The translations under genes were made by a program, and so were the position numbers. Below, piece by piece: positions 27,538-35,862 of a DNA stretch of 64,000 bases; the stretch's first letter is position 1, and the number at the start of each line of letters is the position of its first letter. The stretch is from positions 62,001 to 126,000 of the forward strand of contig CAIUGM010000002.1 in the NCBI GenBank assembly GCA_903898675.1, read 5' to 3'. The DNA is from an uncultured Verrucomicrobiota bacterium (GTDB lineage: Bacteria; Verrucomicrobiota; Verrucomicrobiia; Opitutales; Opitutaceae). The notes under the pieces are model-generated. The model was given only the letters and a program-made list of their open reading frames with translations. It searched no databases and was not told where the DNA came from.

Positions 27538-28419
27538 ATGCATAAAGTCCAAAGTCCGGCGTGGCCTGTCACGCTGACCGTTTTCACCCTTCTCTCCCTC
27601 CTGGCTCCGGCCCGCCTGTCCGCGCTGGAGCTGCATCCGACGCGCACGTCACCGACCGATCTGGCCCTGCACGGCCGGCTGGCCGGCGTCCCGGCCGGCG
27701 AAACCCGGTTCGTGAGCTGGACCGACCTGCGGGCGCTGCCGACCAGCAAGCTCAAGCTGACCGGTGAATTCCTGCCCGGGGAGCAGGAGGTCACGATCTT
27801 GTTTCTGAGCGACCTCTGGGCGGCACTGCCGCGCGCCGCGGGTGTCGACACCCTGTTTGCGACCTGCAACGACGGCTATGCCTCGATTTACCGCGAGGCG
27901 TTCATTGCCGCCTGCCGGCCGTTCATGGTGCTCGAAATCAACGGCGCGGGTCCCGACCGCTGGCCGCCGCCCGGGCTGAAGTACAATCCCGGTCCGTATG
28001 TGATCACGGTTTCAAGCAGTGTCGCGCCCGCCGTGGCCGGCCTGCTCGATCCCAGCCACAAGCGGCCGTGGGGTGTGACTGAGCTGGAACTCGCCAACTT
28101 CGCGGAGCGGGACCAGGGCGCCTTCACCGGCAGGTGGGCGGCGCTCTCGCCCTCGGCCGAGGCGGGTCGGGAAATCTGGATCAATTCCTGCGCCTGCTGT
28201 CATCACGGCCCCGGGGCGATGTTCAGCGGCACGAAATCCGACCGGCCCTTCGGCGTGCTGACGGCCTACGCGGCCGAGGCCCCGGATTACTTTAAGAAAT
28301 ACGTGCGCAATCCCCAAGCCGTCATGCCCGGCGCCAAGATGGAGGCACATCCGCACTATTCGGATGAGAACCTGAAGGACCTGATCGCGTTCATCATCGC
28401 GGAGCCGAGGCAGCCTTGA
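27538..28419 (+). CDS. Periplasmic protein with C-terminal cytochrome c domain
   Basis: 293 aa from the ATG at 27538 (MHKVQSPAWPVTLTVFTLLS), with a signal peptide ending ...LSALE. Residues ~30-180 form an unrecognised domain with two Cys-containing segments (LFATCNDGYASIYREAF, ACRPFMVLEINGAGP), faintly like sulfite-oxidase-type molybdopterin folds. From about 205, AGREIWINSCACCHHG supplies a CxxCH haem site, and AVMPGAKM a likely Met ligand. It is therefore a single-haem electron carrier attached to a possible substrate domain. It lies between the two NMT1-like binding proteins. Partners unknown. Confidence 0.75.
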   Translation: MHKVQSPAWPVTLTVFTLLSLLAPARLSALELHPTRTSPTDLALHGRLAGVPAGETRFVSWTDLRALPTSKLKLTGEFLPGEQEVTILFLSDLWAALPRAAGVDTLFATCNDGYASIYREAFIAACRPFMVLEINGAGPDRWPPPGLKYNPGPYVITVSSSVAPAVAGLLDPSHKRPWGVTELELANFAERDQGAFTGRWAALSPSAEAGREIWINSCACCHHGPGAMFSGTKSDRPFGVLTAYAAEAPDYFKKYVRNPQAVMPGAKMEAHPHYSDENLKDLIAFIIAEPRQP

Positions 28420-28440
28420 ACGGAGACTGAGACGGAGGAG

Positions 28441-28554
28441 GGCCCACGGAACACACGGAATACACGGAAACTGGAGACTGATTGGTCGGGAATATATTAA
28501 GGCAAAAATTCTGCGCCTTCCGCCTTCTGTGTATTCCGTGTGTTCCGTGGGCCC
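28441..28554. repeat. R1 palindrome between convergent genes
   Basis: Arms beginning GGCCCACGGAACACACGGAA (28441-28470) and the reverse complement at 28525-28554. The loop is ~54 nt, AT-richer than its surroundings. This copy is unusual in lying between convergent genes. Confidence 0.92.
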
Positions 28555-28576
28555 AAAGGTTTGATCCTATTCCGAG

Positions 28577-29569
28577 TTAGGGTCGGGCGCTGATCAGGTC
28601 GGGCCCCAGGAAATTTTCCACGGATTCGACGGTGGAGATGAAGCCGATCTCGACGCACGTCGCCTGCACCCGGGCCCACTTGGCCGGGTCCATTGGGGCG
28701 AGTGGGATGGTGTTGCGCGGCGCGACGAACGGCCGCAGCGCCTCCAGCGAGGCGAGCAGGAAAATACGGTCGCTGGCCGGGCCGCTGCGGCGGGCAACGG
28801 ACTCGACAGCCGCATCCGGGTGGGCGAGGGCCTCGATCCAGCCGCGCCGGGTCGCCAGGAGGAAGAGGCGGAGGGTGTCGCGGTGACGGGCGAGCTGCGC
28901 CGGCGTGGTGAAGAGGATTTCCGAATAGGACTCAAAGCCGAGTTCGCGGAACGAAAGGAAACGCGCCCCGTCGCCCACGCGCTGGCGGAGCTGGACGAAT
29001 TCCTCGCTGGCAAAGCCCTGCATGGCGTCGATCTGGCCGTTGGTCAGCAGCGCGAGGTCGTTGCCGACCGTCACCAGGCGGGAGCCGGATTCGGGCAGGC
29101 CGGCCGTCCGGAGCAGCCAATGATAGACCGGATCGGCAAACTTGTGCATGCCGATGGTCTTACCCGCAAAATCCTTCGCGCCGGTCAGGCCCGTGCGTTG
29201 CAGCGACATGATCCCGGCCGGGCTTTCCTGCAGGACGACCCCGAGCGCCTGCAGGTCGGCTCCCGCCGCGCGTTTTTGCAGGAAGATGTAGCCCTCCATT
29301 GAGCCCAGGCTGCAGACGTCCGTGGCGGCCGCGATCGTCTCATGGCTTTTCTGTCCGAAGGCGAACGGATGCAGGGTCACCTCCAGGCCGGCCTCCCGAT
29401 AGTAGCCGCGGTCGATGGCCGTGTAGATCCCGGCGAACTCCGTCCCGGGAAACCAGTCCGGGTAGAAGGCCACGGGTTCGCTGGCGCAGGCGTTGCGGGT
29501 AATGGCCAGGCATGCGAGCAGCAATAACACCGGTTCAAAGGAGGCGTGGCGACGTGGTTGAACAGACAT
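28577..29569 (-). CDS. Second NMT1/THI5-like substrate-binding protein
   Basis: 330 aa with an N-terminal signal segment (FEPVLLLLACLAITRNACA). The mature protein begins EPVAFYPDWFPGTEFAGIYT and continues DRGYYREAGLEVTLHPF, the standard NMT1 opening; later GKTIGMHKFADPVYHWLL and the NGQIDAMQGF block. It is only distantly similar to the binding protein at 26401-27402. Again there is no adjacent permease or ATPase. Proteins of this type bind pyrimidine or other heterocyclic ligands, but the ligand cannot be assigned. Confidence 0.82.
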   Translation of the reverse strand: MSVQPRRHASFEPVLLLLACLAITRNACASEPVAFYPDWFPGTEFAGIYTAIDRGYYREAGLEVTLHPFAFGQKSHETIAAATDVCSLGSMEGYIFLQKRAAGADLQALGVVLQESPAGIMSLQRTGLTGAKDFAGKTIGMHKFADPVYHWLLRTAGLPESGSRLVTVGNDLALLTNGQIDAMQGFASEEFVQLRQRVGDGARFLSFRELGFESYSEILFTTPAQLARHRDTLRLFLLATRRGWIEALAHPDAAVESVARRSGPASDRIFLLASLEALRPFVAPRNTIPLAPMDPAKWARVQATCVEIGFISTVESVENFLGPDLISARP

Positions 29570-29598
29570 GCGGGAGTGCTAGGAATGAATGGGTAAAA

Positions 29599-29647
29599 TG
29601 TAGAGGGGTTGCTGACCCCGTGCCGGCCTCAGCGAGGCCGGATACAA
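29599..29647. repeat. R2 repeat, degenerate copy 3
   Basis: TGTAGAGGGGTTGCTGACCC followed by GCCTCAGCGAGGCCGGATAC; clearly related to the R2 arms but shortened and diverged. Confidence 0.6.
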
Positions 29648-29792
29648 CAAGACTCAAGCTCAGCCGGTGGTCAGCGCTAAAGTTTTCGAAGCGGTCTTCA
29701 CTTTGCTTGGATCCCATGGATATCCGGGCTTGCCGGCTTGGGTTTCAACGCCGCCAGTTGTTGGCTGGCACATCCCGTGCTCCCAGCGGGGC

Positions 29793-30605
29793 ATGATTCG
29801 CATTGAGGAAAAGGACGGCTGGACCCTCGTCGGGCATCAGGACCACGCGCGGCTGGCGGGGCAATTTGCGCGACACTGGGGCAATGCGGACTTCGTGCCG
29901 CCGGAGCCGCGGGCGGATATCCTGGTGGCGGTCGCGCGGCACGACGATGCCTGGGCGGAGCGCGATGCGCTGCCGATGCTCACGCGCGAGGGCCGGCCTG
30001 GCGCGTTTTCCCACGAGCTGGTTGGCCAATACAACGCCTTCGAGGAAATCGATTTTGCCGATTACCTGGCGGTGCGCGGGCGCGCGACCGAAGCCGTGGC
30101 GAAGGCCAACCCCTACGCGGCCGTGTTGATTTCCATGCACACGGTCAACCTGCTCACGGAGCATGCGGATGTGAGCAAGATGCCGCCGGCGCACCAGGAA
30201 ATGCACCGCCAGTTTATCGAGGGCCAGCAGCGCCGCCAGGTGGCCCTGGCGGCCGTCGCGGGCGTGGGCCGGCCGGCGGATATTGCCCCTGACCGGCTGC
30301 AGCGGGCGTTCCAGTTCCTGCAGTTCTGCGATAGTCTTTCCCTGACGACCTGCGTGCGCTACCCGGGGCCGATTCCGCTGCGGCATACTCATCCGCACCG
30401 TGACGGCTCGCTGGTCCCGCTGGTCTGCACGCCGCTCTCCGCCACGCATTACCGGGTGGCGCCTTATCCGTTCGATGCGGATGAACTGCACCTGAGGGTA
30501 CCCGCCCGGCGCATCGCCGGGGTCACTTTCAGCGACCAGGCGACCTTTCGCGCGGCTTATGCCGCGGCGCCGGTGGAAAACCTTGAGGTCGTGATTGTGC
30601 GATGA
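29793..30605 (+). CDS. DUF3891 family protein
   Basis: 270 aa. The opening MIRIEEKDGWTLVGHQDHARL, the HWGN segment and VARHDDAW are the hallmarks of DUF3891, and the conserved His and Asp residues suggest metal binding (HD-like), though no activity is known to me. MHTVNLL and the FCDSLSLTTC element follow the family order. The ATG at 29793 is chosen because it starts homology; upstream in-frame codons are not conserved in kind. No signal peptide. Confidence 0.75.
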   Translation: MIRIEEKDGWTLVGHQDHARLAGQFARHWGNADFVPPEPRADILVAVARHDDAWAERDALPMLTREGRPGAFSHELVGQYNAFEEIDFADYLAVRGRATEAVAKANPYAAVLISMHTVNLLTEHADVSKMPPAHQEMHRQFIEGQQRRQVALAAVAGVGRPADIAPDRLQRAFQFLQFCDSLSLTTCVRYPGPIPLRHTHPHRDGSLVPLVCTPLSATHYRVAPYPFDADELHLRVPARRIAGVTFSDQATFRAAYAAAPVENLEVVIVR

Positions 30606-30639
30606 GCCAGGGCAAGGTGGTCGGATTGGCCGCTAAAAT

Positions 30640-30838
30640 CACCATAAACACAAAAAGTATGAGATCAGCAGCTATCGTTGTCCTGAATGGAGCATTTATG
30701 TAAACGCGCTTGAGTCGCAGACGAAAGCGTAGTTCGGGCCTTCCAGTTGTCGCCAAGTTCCAGCGCGGCTACCCCTTATCTGAGGCTGCGCTAAATACCT
30801 TGGTTTCCTTTTGTGTTTCTCGTGTTTTTGGTGGCTAA
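30640..30838. repeat. R1-type palindrome apparently split by another repeat
   Basis: A weak left arm (CACCATAAACACAAAAAG, ~30640) and a good right arm ending GTGTTTTTGGTGGC (30812-30838) flank repeat R4 (30700-30774). The reading as an R1b element interrupted by R4 is tentative because the left arm is diverged. The 299-nt gap between the neighbouring genes contains nothing else. Confidence 0.5.
30700..30774. repeat. R4 repeat, copy 1
   Basis: A ~75-nt unit running from GCGCTTGAGTCGCAGACGAA to CAGCGCGGCTACC. The same unit in the opposite orientation lies at 57059-57137 upstream of clpP, with about three quarters of positions alike by eye. Its ends are inverted (GTAGCCGCG type), suggesting a mobile or hairpin-forming element. 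Confidence 0.75.
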
Positions 30839-30904
30839 GTTCTGATTTCGGTCCACGCGGGAAGCGGCGGGGGTACTTGGCCTTCTTTCTGCTTTATTCG
30901 GGGC

Positions 30905-31405
30905 ATGCTCTTCCGGGTCTCCAAAATCGCACTGGCGGCGGCTATCTCGTTCTTCCTGCTGCTGGTGGTGTTCAACAATACCACCGACTACGGTTCCAAC
31001 TACGGGTTCGTCCAGCACGTGCTCGCCATGGATACGACCTTTCCCGGCAATGCCGCCATGTGGCGCGCCATCAACTCGGTCCCGGTCTACCATGTTTTCT
31101 ACGCCTCGATCATTCTCTGGGAATTTGTGGCGGCCGTGCTCATCGGCGCCGGGACCTGGAAGCTCTGGTGCGCGCGCAAGGCCGATGCCAAAACCTTCAA
31201 CCGGGCCAAGGGCCTGCTGGTCGCCGGCCTGACCGTCAACCTGCTGCAGTGGCTGGTGGCCTTCCTCACCGTCGGCGCCGAATGGTTCCTCATGTGGCAG
31301 TCCAAGACCTGGAACGGTCAGGAGGCCGCCTTCCGGATGTTCGCGATCGTCTCCCTGGTCCTGCTGTTTGCGTCGCGGGACGACAAGGAGCTCGCCGACT
31401 CATGA
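30905..31405 (+). CDS. DUF2165 family membrane protein
   Basis: 166 aa with four hydrophobic segments (about residues 7-25, 65-85, 98-122, 140-156). DUF2165 features are present: VVFNNTTDYGSNYGFVQHVL in the first loop, HVFYASIILWEF and QWLVAFLTVGAEWFLMW. A short integral membrane protein of unknown function. The gene lies upstream of the amidohydrolase gene with a 57-nt gap. Confidence 0.85.
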   Translation: MLFRVSKIALAAAISFFLLLVVFNNTTDYGSNYGFVQHVLAMDTTFPGNAAMWRAINSVPVYHVFYASIILWEFVAAVLIGAGTWKLWCARKADAKTFNRAKGLLVAGLTVNLLQWLVAFLTVGAEWFLMWQSKTWNGQEAAFRMFAIVSLVLLFASRDDKELADS

Positions 31406-31462
31406 CCGCCCGGCCTCGCCCGATCGTCGTGGTGGCGGACTGATCCGGCCGGCACTGCTGTC

Positions 31463-32695
31463 ATGCCCGAAATCCGCGACTGCATCGTGCTTCAGGGTCC
31501 GGCGCTCGCCCCGCACCGCTGTGGCCGCTTTGCCTGGCGCGACGACACAATCACGGCCCTCGAGGTGGGCGCACCGTGCGTGCGGCTCGAGGCCGGGGCG
31601 CTGGTGGTCATCCCCGGCCTCTACAACAGCCACACGCATATGGGCGACTCGTGCCTGCCGGACGGCGCGACTGGCCTGACGCTGGAGCAGGGATTCTTCC
31701 GGCCGCACGGGTTCAAGTACCGCGAACTCGCCAAGCTCACGCGGGAGGAACACCTGCCGCATGTAATCAACCACCTGCGTTACATGGCGCGCACCGGCAC
31801 GGTGGCCCACCTGGATTTTCGCGAACAGGGGCCCTACGGCTCGGAGCTGCTCCGCGCCGCGGCGCAGGCGACGGGGGTGGATTCTGTCATCCTCGGCCAG
31901 TTCAACGGCGTGCCGTTCGACGACGCGGCCCTCGCGGCCAACCACACCCCGCTCCCGCCGGACTCCCGCCGCGAGCTCGAAGCCATCATGGACGTCGCCG
32001 ACGGCTTCAGCGAAAGCACGATGAATGACCTCACTGATTCCGCGTGGCGGGAAATCCGGGAGCTCACCAAGCAGCGCGGCAAACTGCGGGCGATCCACTG
32101 CCTGGAAAATGCGGGCTATCGGGACGTCAGTCTCGCCCGTACCGGGCGCGGCGACCTCGTCCGCGCGCTCGAGTTGTTCGATCCGGATATCATCGTGCAT
32201 CTCACCGTGGCGAATGCCGCGGAGATCGCGCTGCTCGCCGCGTCGGGCAAGACCGGGGTGCTGAATCCCCGCGCCAACGCCAACCTCGGGCTGCCGCTGC
32301 CGCCGGTGCGGGCGTTGCTCGAGGCCGGCATCAATCTCCTGCTCGGCACCGACAACGGCCTGCTCAACAGCCCGAACCTGCTGGCTGAACTCGATTTCAC
32401 CTACAAGCTGGCGAAGAGCCAGTACGGCGATGCGCTCGCGCCCGATCCGCTGGCGATCCTGCGCATGGCCACCGTCAACATCCGGCCCGTGCTCGGCGGC
32501 GATCATCACGGCCAGCTGGCCACGGGATTGCCGGCGACCTTCGTGGTCCTCGATTTTCACCAGCCGCACCTGCGCGCGACGCGGCATCTGCCGGCCTCGG
32601 TGGTAACCCGCGTCACCCCGGAGGATGTCCTCGCCACTTACCGGCTTGGCCGCGAGCTGTACCGGGCGGAGAAGTTCGAGCCGGCGAATACCTGA
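31463..32695 (+). CDS. Amidohydrolase superfamily protein (chlorohydrolase/deaminase-like)
   Basis: 410 aa. The metal-binding HxH motif is in YNSHTHMGDSCLP (about residue 53), a later His lies in GKLRAIHCLENAG, and the catalytic Asp in LLGTDNGLLNSPN. This is the arrangement of the cytosine deaminase/TrzN/S-adenosylhomocysteine deaminase branch. The substrate is probably a heterocycle, but cannot be named. It is the first of four co-directional genes (amidohydrolase, acetamidase/formamidase, RidA, amidase) that together look like a route releasing ammonia from a ring compound through amide and formamide steps. Confidence 0.8.
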   Translation: MPEIRDCIVLQGPALAPHRCGRFAWRDDTITALEVGAPCVRLEAGALVVIPGLYNSHTHMGDSCLPDGATGLTLEQGFFRPHGFKYRELAKLTREEHLPHVINHLRYMARTGTVAHLDFREQGPYGSELLRAAAQATGVDSVILGQFNGVPFDDAALAANHTPLPPDSRRELEAIMDVADGFSESTMNDLTDSAWREIRELTKQRGKLRAIHCLENAGYRDVSLARTGRGDLVRALELFDPDIIVHLTVANAAEIALLAASGKTGVLNPRANANLGLPLPPVRALLEAGINLLLGTDNGLLNSPNLLAELDFTYKLAKSQYGDALAPDPLAILRMATVNIRPVLGGDHHGQLATGLPATFVVLDFHQPHLRATRHLPASVVTRVTPEDVLATYRLGRELYRAEKFEPANT

Positions 32696-32710
32696 ACAGG
32701 ATCTTTTTTT

Positions 32711-32876
32711 GACCACGGATTACACGAATGAACACGGATGGAGTAACCACAGAATACACAGTAAGTGAGCAACCCCATTTGGTGGAGGCGCATCGTCTGT
32801 CTTCGGTGTATTCCGTGTGTTCTGTGGTTACCCTGTCTGGGCATTTATCCGTGCTCATCCGCGTAATCCGTGGTTA
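32711..32876. repeat. Nested R1 palindrome (palindrome within a palindrome)
   Basis: Outer pair: ACCACGGATTACACGAATGA (from 32711) with the complement ending CCGTGGTTAA near 32876. Inner pair: GTAACCACAGAATACACAG (from 32743) with GTGTGTTCTGTGGTTAC (ending ~32831). The outer and inner arms belong to different R1 subtypes. The element fills the gap between the amidohydrolase stop and the acetamidase start. Confidence 0.9.
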
Positions 32877-32906
32877 AACACTTCGGCTCCTTCCGATCCA
32901 AATCTC

Positions 32907-33848
32907 ATGGCGCACCACACCCTCGACCGCAGCCACACCGTCAACCGCTGGAACCGCGATTATCCGCCGGCACTGACCATCGCCCCGGGCGACACGGTTT
33001 CGCTCGTGATGCGCGACTCCAGCGACGGCCAGGTGCATCCGGGCATGACGATTCCCGAGTTCGCCGCCTTCGACAAGCTGCGCGTGCACGCGATCACCGG
33101 CCCGGTGGCGGTCGACGGGGCGGAGCCCGGCGATGCGCTCGAGATCGAGATTCTCGACTACCAGCACGAGGGCTGGGCGTGGACGAGCATCATTCCCGGG
33201 CTCGGGCTGCTGGGTGACGAGTTTACCGTCCCGGACCTGCACATCTGGAAACTGGAAGGAGCGCAGACGCGTTCCATGCCGGGAGTCACGCTGGACCTGC
33301 ATCCATTCTGCGGGATCATCGGGGTACAGCGGGCCGAGTCGGGTGAGTTCCGGACGCGCGCGCCCGGACCTTTTGGCGGGAACATGGATGTCCGGCATCT
33401 CGGGGTGGGCGCGCGGCTGATGCTGCCGGTGTTCATCCCGGGGGCGAATCTTTGCGCCGGGGATGCCCACGCGGCACAGGGTGACGGCGAGGTCTGCATC
33501 AACGGCATGGAAGCACCGATGACGGCGACTTTCCGCATTCATCTCCGGAAAAAATACGCCCTGACCGGGCCCTATGTCCTGGCGGTGCCGACGCTGATTC
33601 CGCCGCGGTACCTGACGAAGCCGTTCCATGTGTTCATCGAATCGCACGAGGATCTCCGGGAGGCGAGTCGCGCCGCGGTCCGTCGCGCGATGGCGTATTT
33701 GCAGGCCCGGCTCGGGCTGACGCGGGAGCGGGCGCTGATCCTCTGCAGTGTCGTGCTCGACTTGAAAATCAGCCAGCTCGTCAACGCCCCGGTTTCCACC
33801 GTCTCGGCCTATCTGCCCGAGGCGATCTTCGATCAACCGCAAACCTGA
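32907..33848 (+). CDS. Acetamidase/formamidase family protein
   Basis: 313 aa. This family hydrolyses formamide or acetamide to the acid and ammonia. Expected blocks are visible: HTVNRWNRDYPPALTIAPGD, TGPVAVDGAEPGDALEIEIL, PGPFGGNMDVRHL, LCAGDAHAAQGDGEVC with its metal-binding Asp and His, and the VNAPVSTVSAYLP end. No signal peptide, so it is cytosolic. ATG at 32907 (MAHHTLDRSHTVN). The next gene starts 3 nt later. Confidence 0.9.
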   Translation: MAHHTLDRSHTVNRWNRDYPPALTIAPGDTVSLVMRDSSDGQVHPGMTIPEFAAFDKLRVHAITGPVAVDGAEPGDALEIEILDYQHEGWAWTSIIPGLGLLGDEFTVPDLHIWKLEGAQTRSMPGVTLDLHPFCGIIGVQRAESGEFRTRAPGPFGGNMDVRHLGVGARLMLPVFIPGANLCAGDAHAAQGDGEVCINGMEAPMTATFRIHLRKKYALTGPYVLAVPTLIPPRYLTKPFHVFIESHEDLREASRAAVRRAMAYLQARLGLTRERALILCSVVLDLKISQLVNAPVSTVSAYLPEAIFDQPQT

Positions 33849-33851
33849 GCC

Positions 33852-34316
33852 ATGGACGATCCCATCGAGGCCAAGCTAACCGCGCTCGGACTGGCGCTGC
33901 CGCCGCCGCCGAGCCCGGGCGGCAATTACGTGCCGCACCGGATCAACGGCAACACGCTGGTGCTCGCCGGGGTGATTGCCATGCGCGATGGCGTCGTGAC
34001 GCATGCCGGGCAGGTCGGCCGCGAGCAGACGGTCGAAAGCGGTCGTGCGGCCGCGCAGGTCTGCGCGCTCAACACCCTCGCCGCCATCAAGGGTGCGCTG
34101 GGCCGGCTGGATCGCGTGAAGGAATTCGTCTACCTCGGCGGTTACGTGAACGCGGTCGCCGGCTTTGGCGAAAGCCCGCAGGTGATCAACGGGGCGAGCG
34201 ACCTCTTTGTCCGGCTCTATGGTGACGCCGGGAAGCATGCGCGGGCCGCGATCGCCGTCGCCGGGCTGCCGCGCAATGCGACGGTTGAAATTCAGGTCAC
34301 GGTGACTTTCACCTGA
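33852..34316 (+). CDS. RidA/YjgF family protein
   Basis: 154 aa. Rid proteins hydrolyse reactive enamines/imines; some family members act in pyrimidine (RutC) and tryptophan pathways. Visible features: NYVPHRINGNTLVLAGVI near residues 26-43, AAQVCALNTLAAIKGALG, and the C-terminal ARAAIAVAGLPRNATVEIQV, where the Arg matches the carboxylate-binding Arg. It is slightly longer than E. coli RidA (128 aa). Three nt separate it from the acetamidase gene, so the two are surely co-transcribed. Confidence 0.88.
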   Translation: MDDPIEAKLTALGLALPPPPSPGGNYVPHRINGNTLVLAGVIAMRDGVVTHAGQVGREQTVESGRAAAQVCALNTLAAIKGALGRLDRVKEFVYLGGYVNAVAGFGESPQVINGASDLFVRLYGDAGKHARAAIAVAGLPRNATVEIQVTVTFT

Positions 34317-34334
34317 GCCGGAAAAAGCGGCAGA

Positions 34335-34513
34335 GTTAACCACGGATGCCACGGATTGAGCCAATGCGATTGGTGAAACCGCGAAGCTCGCGAATGGACG
34401 CGAAAGACGGAAAAGGTATCAGGTTCGCTTGGCCTCTTCGCGGCACTTCGCGTATTTCGCGGTTAGAACGGTCTACTGTATTTATCCGTGTTCATTCGTG
34501 CGATCCGTGGTAA
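34335..34513. repeat. Second nested R1 palindrome
   Basis: Outer pair: GTTAACCACGGATGCCACGG (from 34335) with the complement ending CGATCCGTGGTAAA at 34513. Inner pair, another subtype with CGCGAA units: AACCGCGAAGCTCGCGAAT (from ~34376) with GCGTATTTCGCGGTT (ending 34464). It starts 18 nt after the RidA gene stop and ends 10 nt before the amidase start. Confidence 0.88.
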
Positions 34514-34523
34514 AACTTCCTTA

Positions 34524-35780
34524 ATGTCCCGTGCGCCCATGACTTTTTCCGACTGGCAGCAGCTCGCGCCCGCCGTGGCGGCGCGCACGTTGCTGGAGCG
34601 CGTGGCCCGGCTCTCGGCGGCGCAGCGGCGGGCGGTCGTGGCGACCCTCGCGAGTGAGGAGCAACTCGCGGCGCAGTTTGCCTCAGCCGCCCGCACCGGG
34701 CCGCTCGGCGGCGTGCCTTATTTCCTGAAAGACCTATGGGATGTCGCCGGGCAATCGACCCTGGCCGGCTCCACGTTTTTGCCCGAGGTGCGGCCCACTC
34801 CTGTGCGCGACTCTGCAGTGTTCCAGGTGTTGCGCTCGGCCGGGGCGGTGCTGGCGGGCAAGACCCACCTGCATGAATTTGCCTATGGCTTGACGGGCGA
34901 GAACGCGCACTACGGCGATTGCGAGCATCCGAAGTTTCCCGGGCGGACGACGGGTGGATCCAGCAGCGGTTCCGCCGCGGTGGTGTCGGCCGGGATCGTG
35001 CCTTTCGCCATCGGCACCGATACCGGCGGATCGATCCGCGTCCCGGCGGCGTTTTGCGGTATCCACGGGTTTCGCATGACGCCGCATCACGCGTGGATTG
35101 CCGACGGATTTCCCCTTGCGGTCAGCTTTGACACCGCCGGCTGGTTCACCCGCACGGCGGGCGACATGCAATTGGCGCTCACCGCGCTGCTCGGCCCGGG
35201 AACCGGATCGGGGCCGGCCCGCGGCTGCTGGCTGGAGTTGCCCGGGCTGGATGCCGAGGTCGCGGCGGCCTTTCGCACGGCGGCCAGCCGGCTCGCCCCG
35301 CCGGCGGATGCCGCGACCGGGGCGGCGCTGCGGGACGGATTCGCGAACGCCACCGAGTCCTACGTGGTGCTGGGTGGGCGCGAGGCCTGGGCCGTCCATC
35401 AAGGTTGGTTCGACCGCTACGCCGAGCGTTACGATCCGTTGGTCCGCGGTCGCCTGGAGCAGGCCCGTAAACTTTCACCCGGGCAGATTACGGTCGCCGA
35501 GGCGCAGGTGGCACGCCTGCGCGAAACGTGGCGGGATTATTTCCAGGCGTATGATTTCCTGGTGTTGCCCGCGACGCCCTGCGCGGCGTTGACCAAGGCG
35601 GAGTGCACCCCCGCCAATCGGCGCCGGTTGTTGAGCATCACCGCGCCCGTTTCGCTGGCCGGCTGGCCGGCCCTGGTTGTGCCCGTCACGTTGTCCTCGG
35701 GCTTAAGCACCGGGCTCCAGATCGTGGTCCGGGATGCCAACAGTGTGATAGTGCGGGACCTGTTGGCGGCCTCCGCCTAG
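34524..35780 (+). CDS. Amidase signature family hydrolase
   Basis: 418 aa. The Ser-cisSer-Lys triad is clear: Lys in YFLKDLWDVAGQ (residue ~70) and the two serines in GRTTGGSSSGSAAVVSAG, followed by GTDTGGSIRVPAAFCG. The family includes acylamidases, AtzF-like allophanate hydrolases and GatA; the absence of gatB/gatC and the divergent C-terminus argue against GatA. Placed last in the four-gene amide-processing group. The ATG at 34524 follows an R1 palindrome closely; a second in-frame ATG lies 15 nt later. Confidence 0.85.
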   Translation: MSRAPMTFSDWQQLAPAVAARTLLERVARLSAAQRRAVVATLASEEQLAAQFASAARTGPLGGVPYFLKDLWDVAGQSTLAGSTFLPEVRPTPVRDSAVFQVLRSAGAVLAGKTHLHEFAYGLTGENAHYGDCEHPKFPGRTTGGSSSGSAAVVSAGIVPFAIGTDTGGSIRVPAAFCGIHGFRMTPHHAWIADGFPLAVSFDTAGWFTRTAGDMQLALTALLGPGTGSGPARGCWLELPGLDAEVAAAFRTAASRLAPPADAATGAALRDGFANATESYVVLGGREAWAVHQGWFDRYAERYDPLVRGRLEQARKLSPGQITVAEAQVARLRETWRDYFQAYDFLVLPATPCAALTKAECTPANRRRLLSITAPVSLAGWPALVVPVTLSSGLSTGLQIVVRDANSVIVRDLLAASA

Positions 35781-35862
35781 CGAATCTGTTAAAGGGCGGC
35801 GAAAGTGCCGGGGTGGTTGAGCAGGGGCTTGCGCGACGCGGAGGGGCGGTTAGATTCCCGGC

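Noticed and set aside
34524-35780. The amidase as GatA of the Asp/Glu-tRNA amidotransferase
   Set aside because: No gatB or gatC beside it, it is shorter than GatA, and the C-terminal half diverges; the context is small-molecule catabolism.
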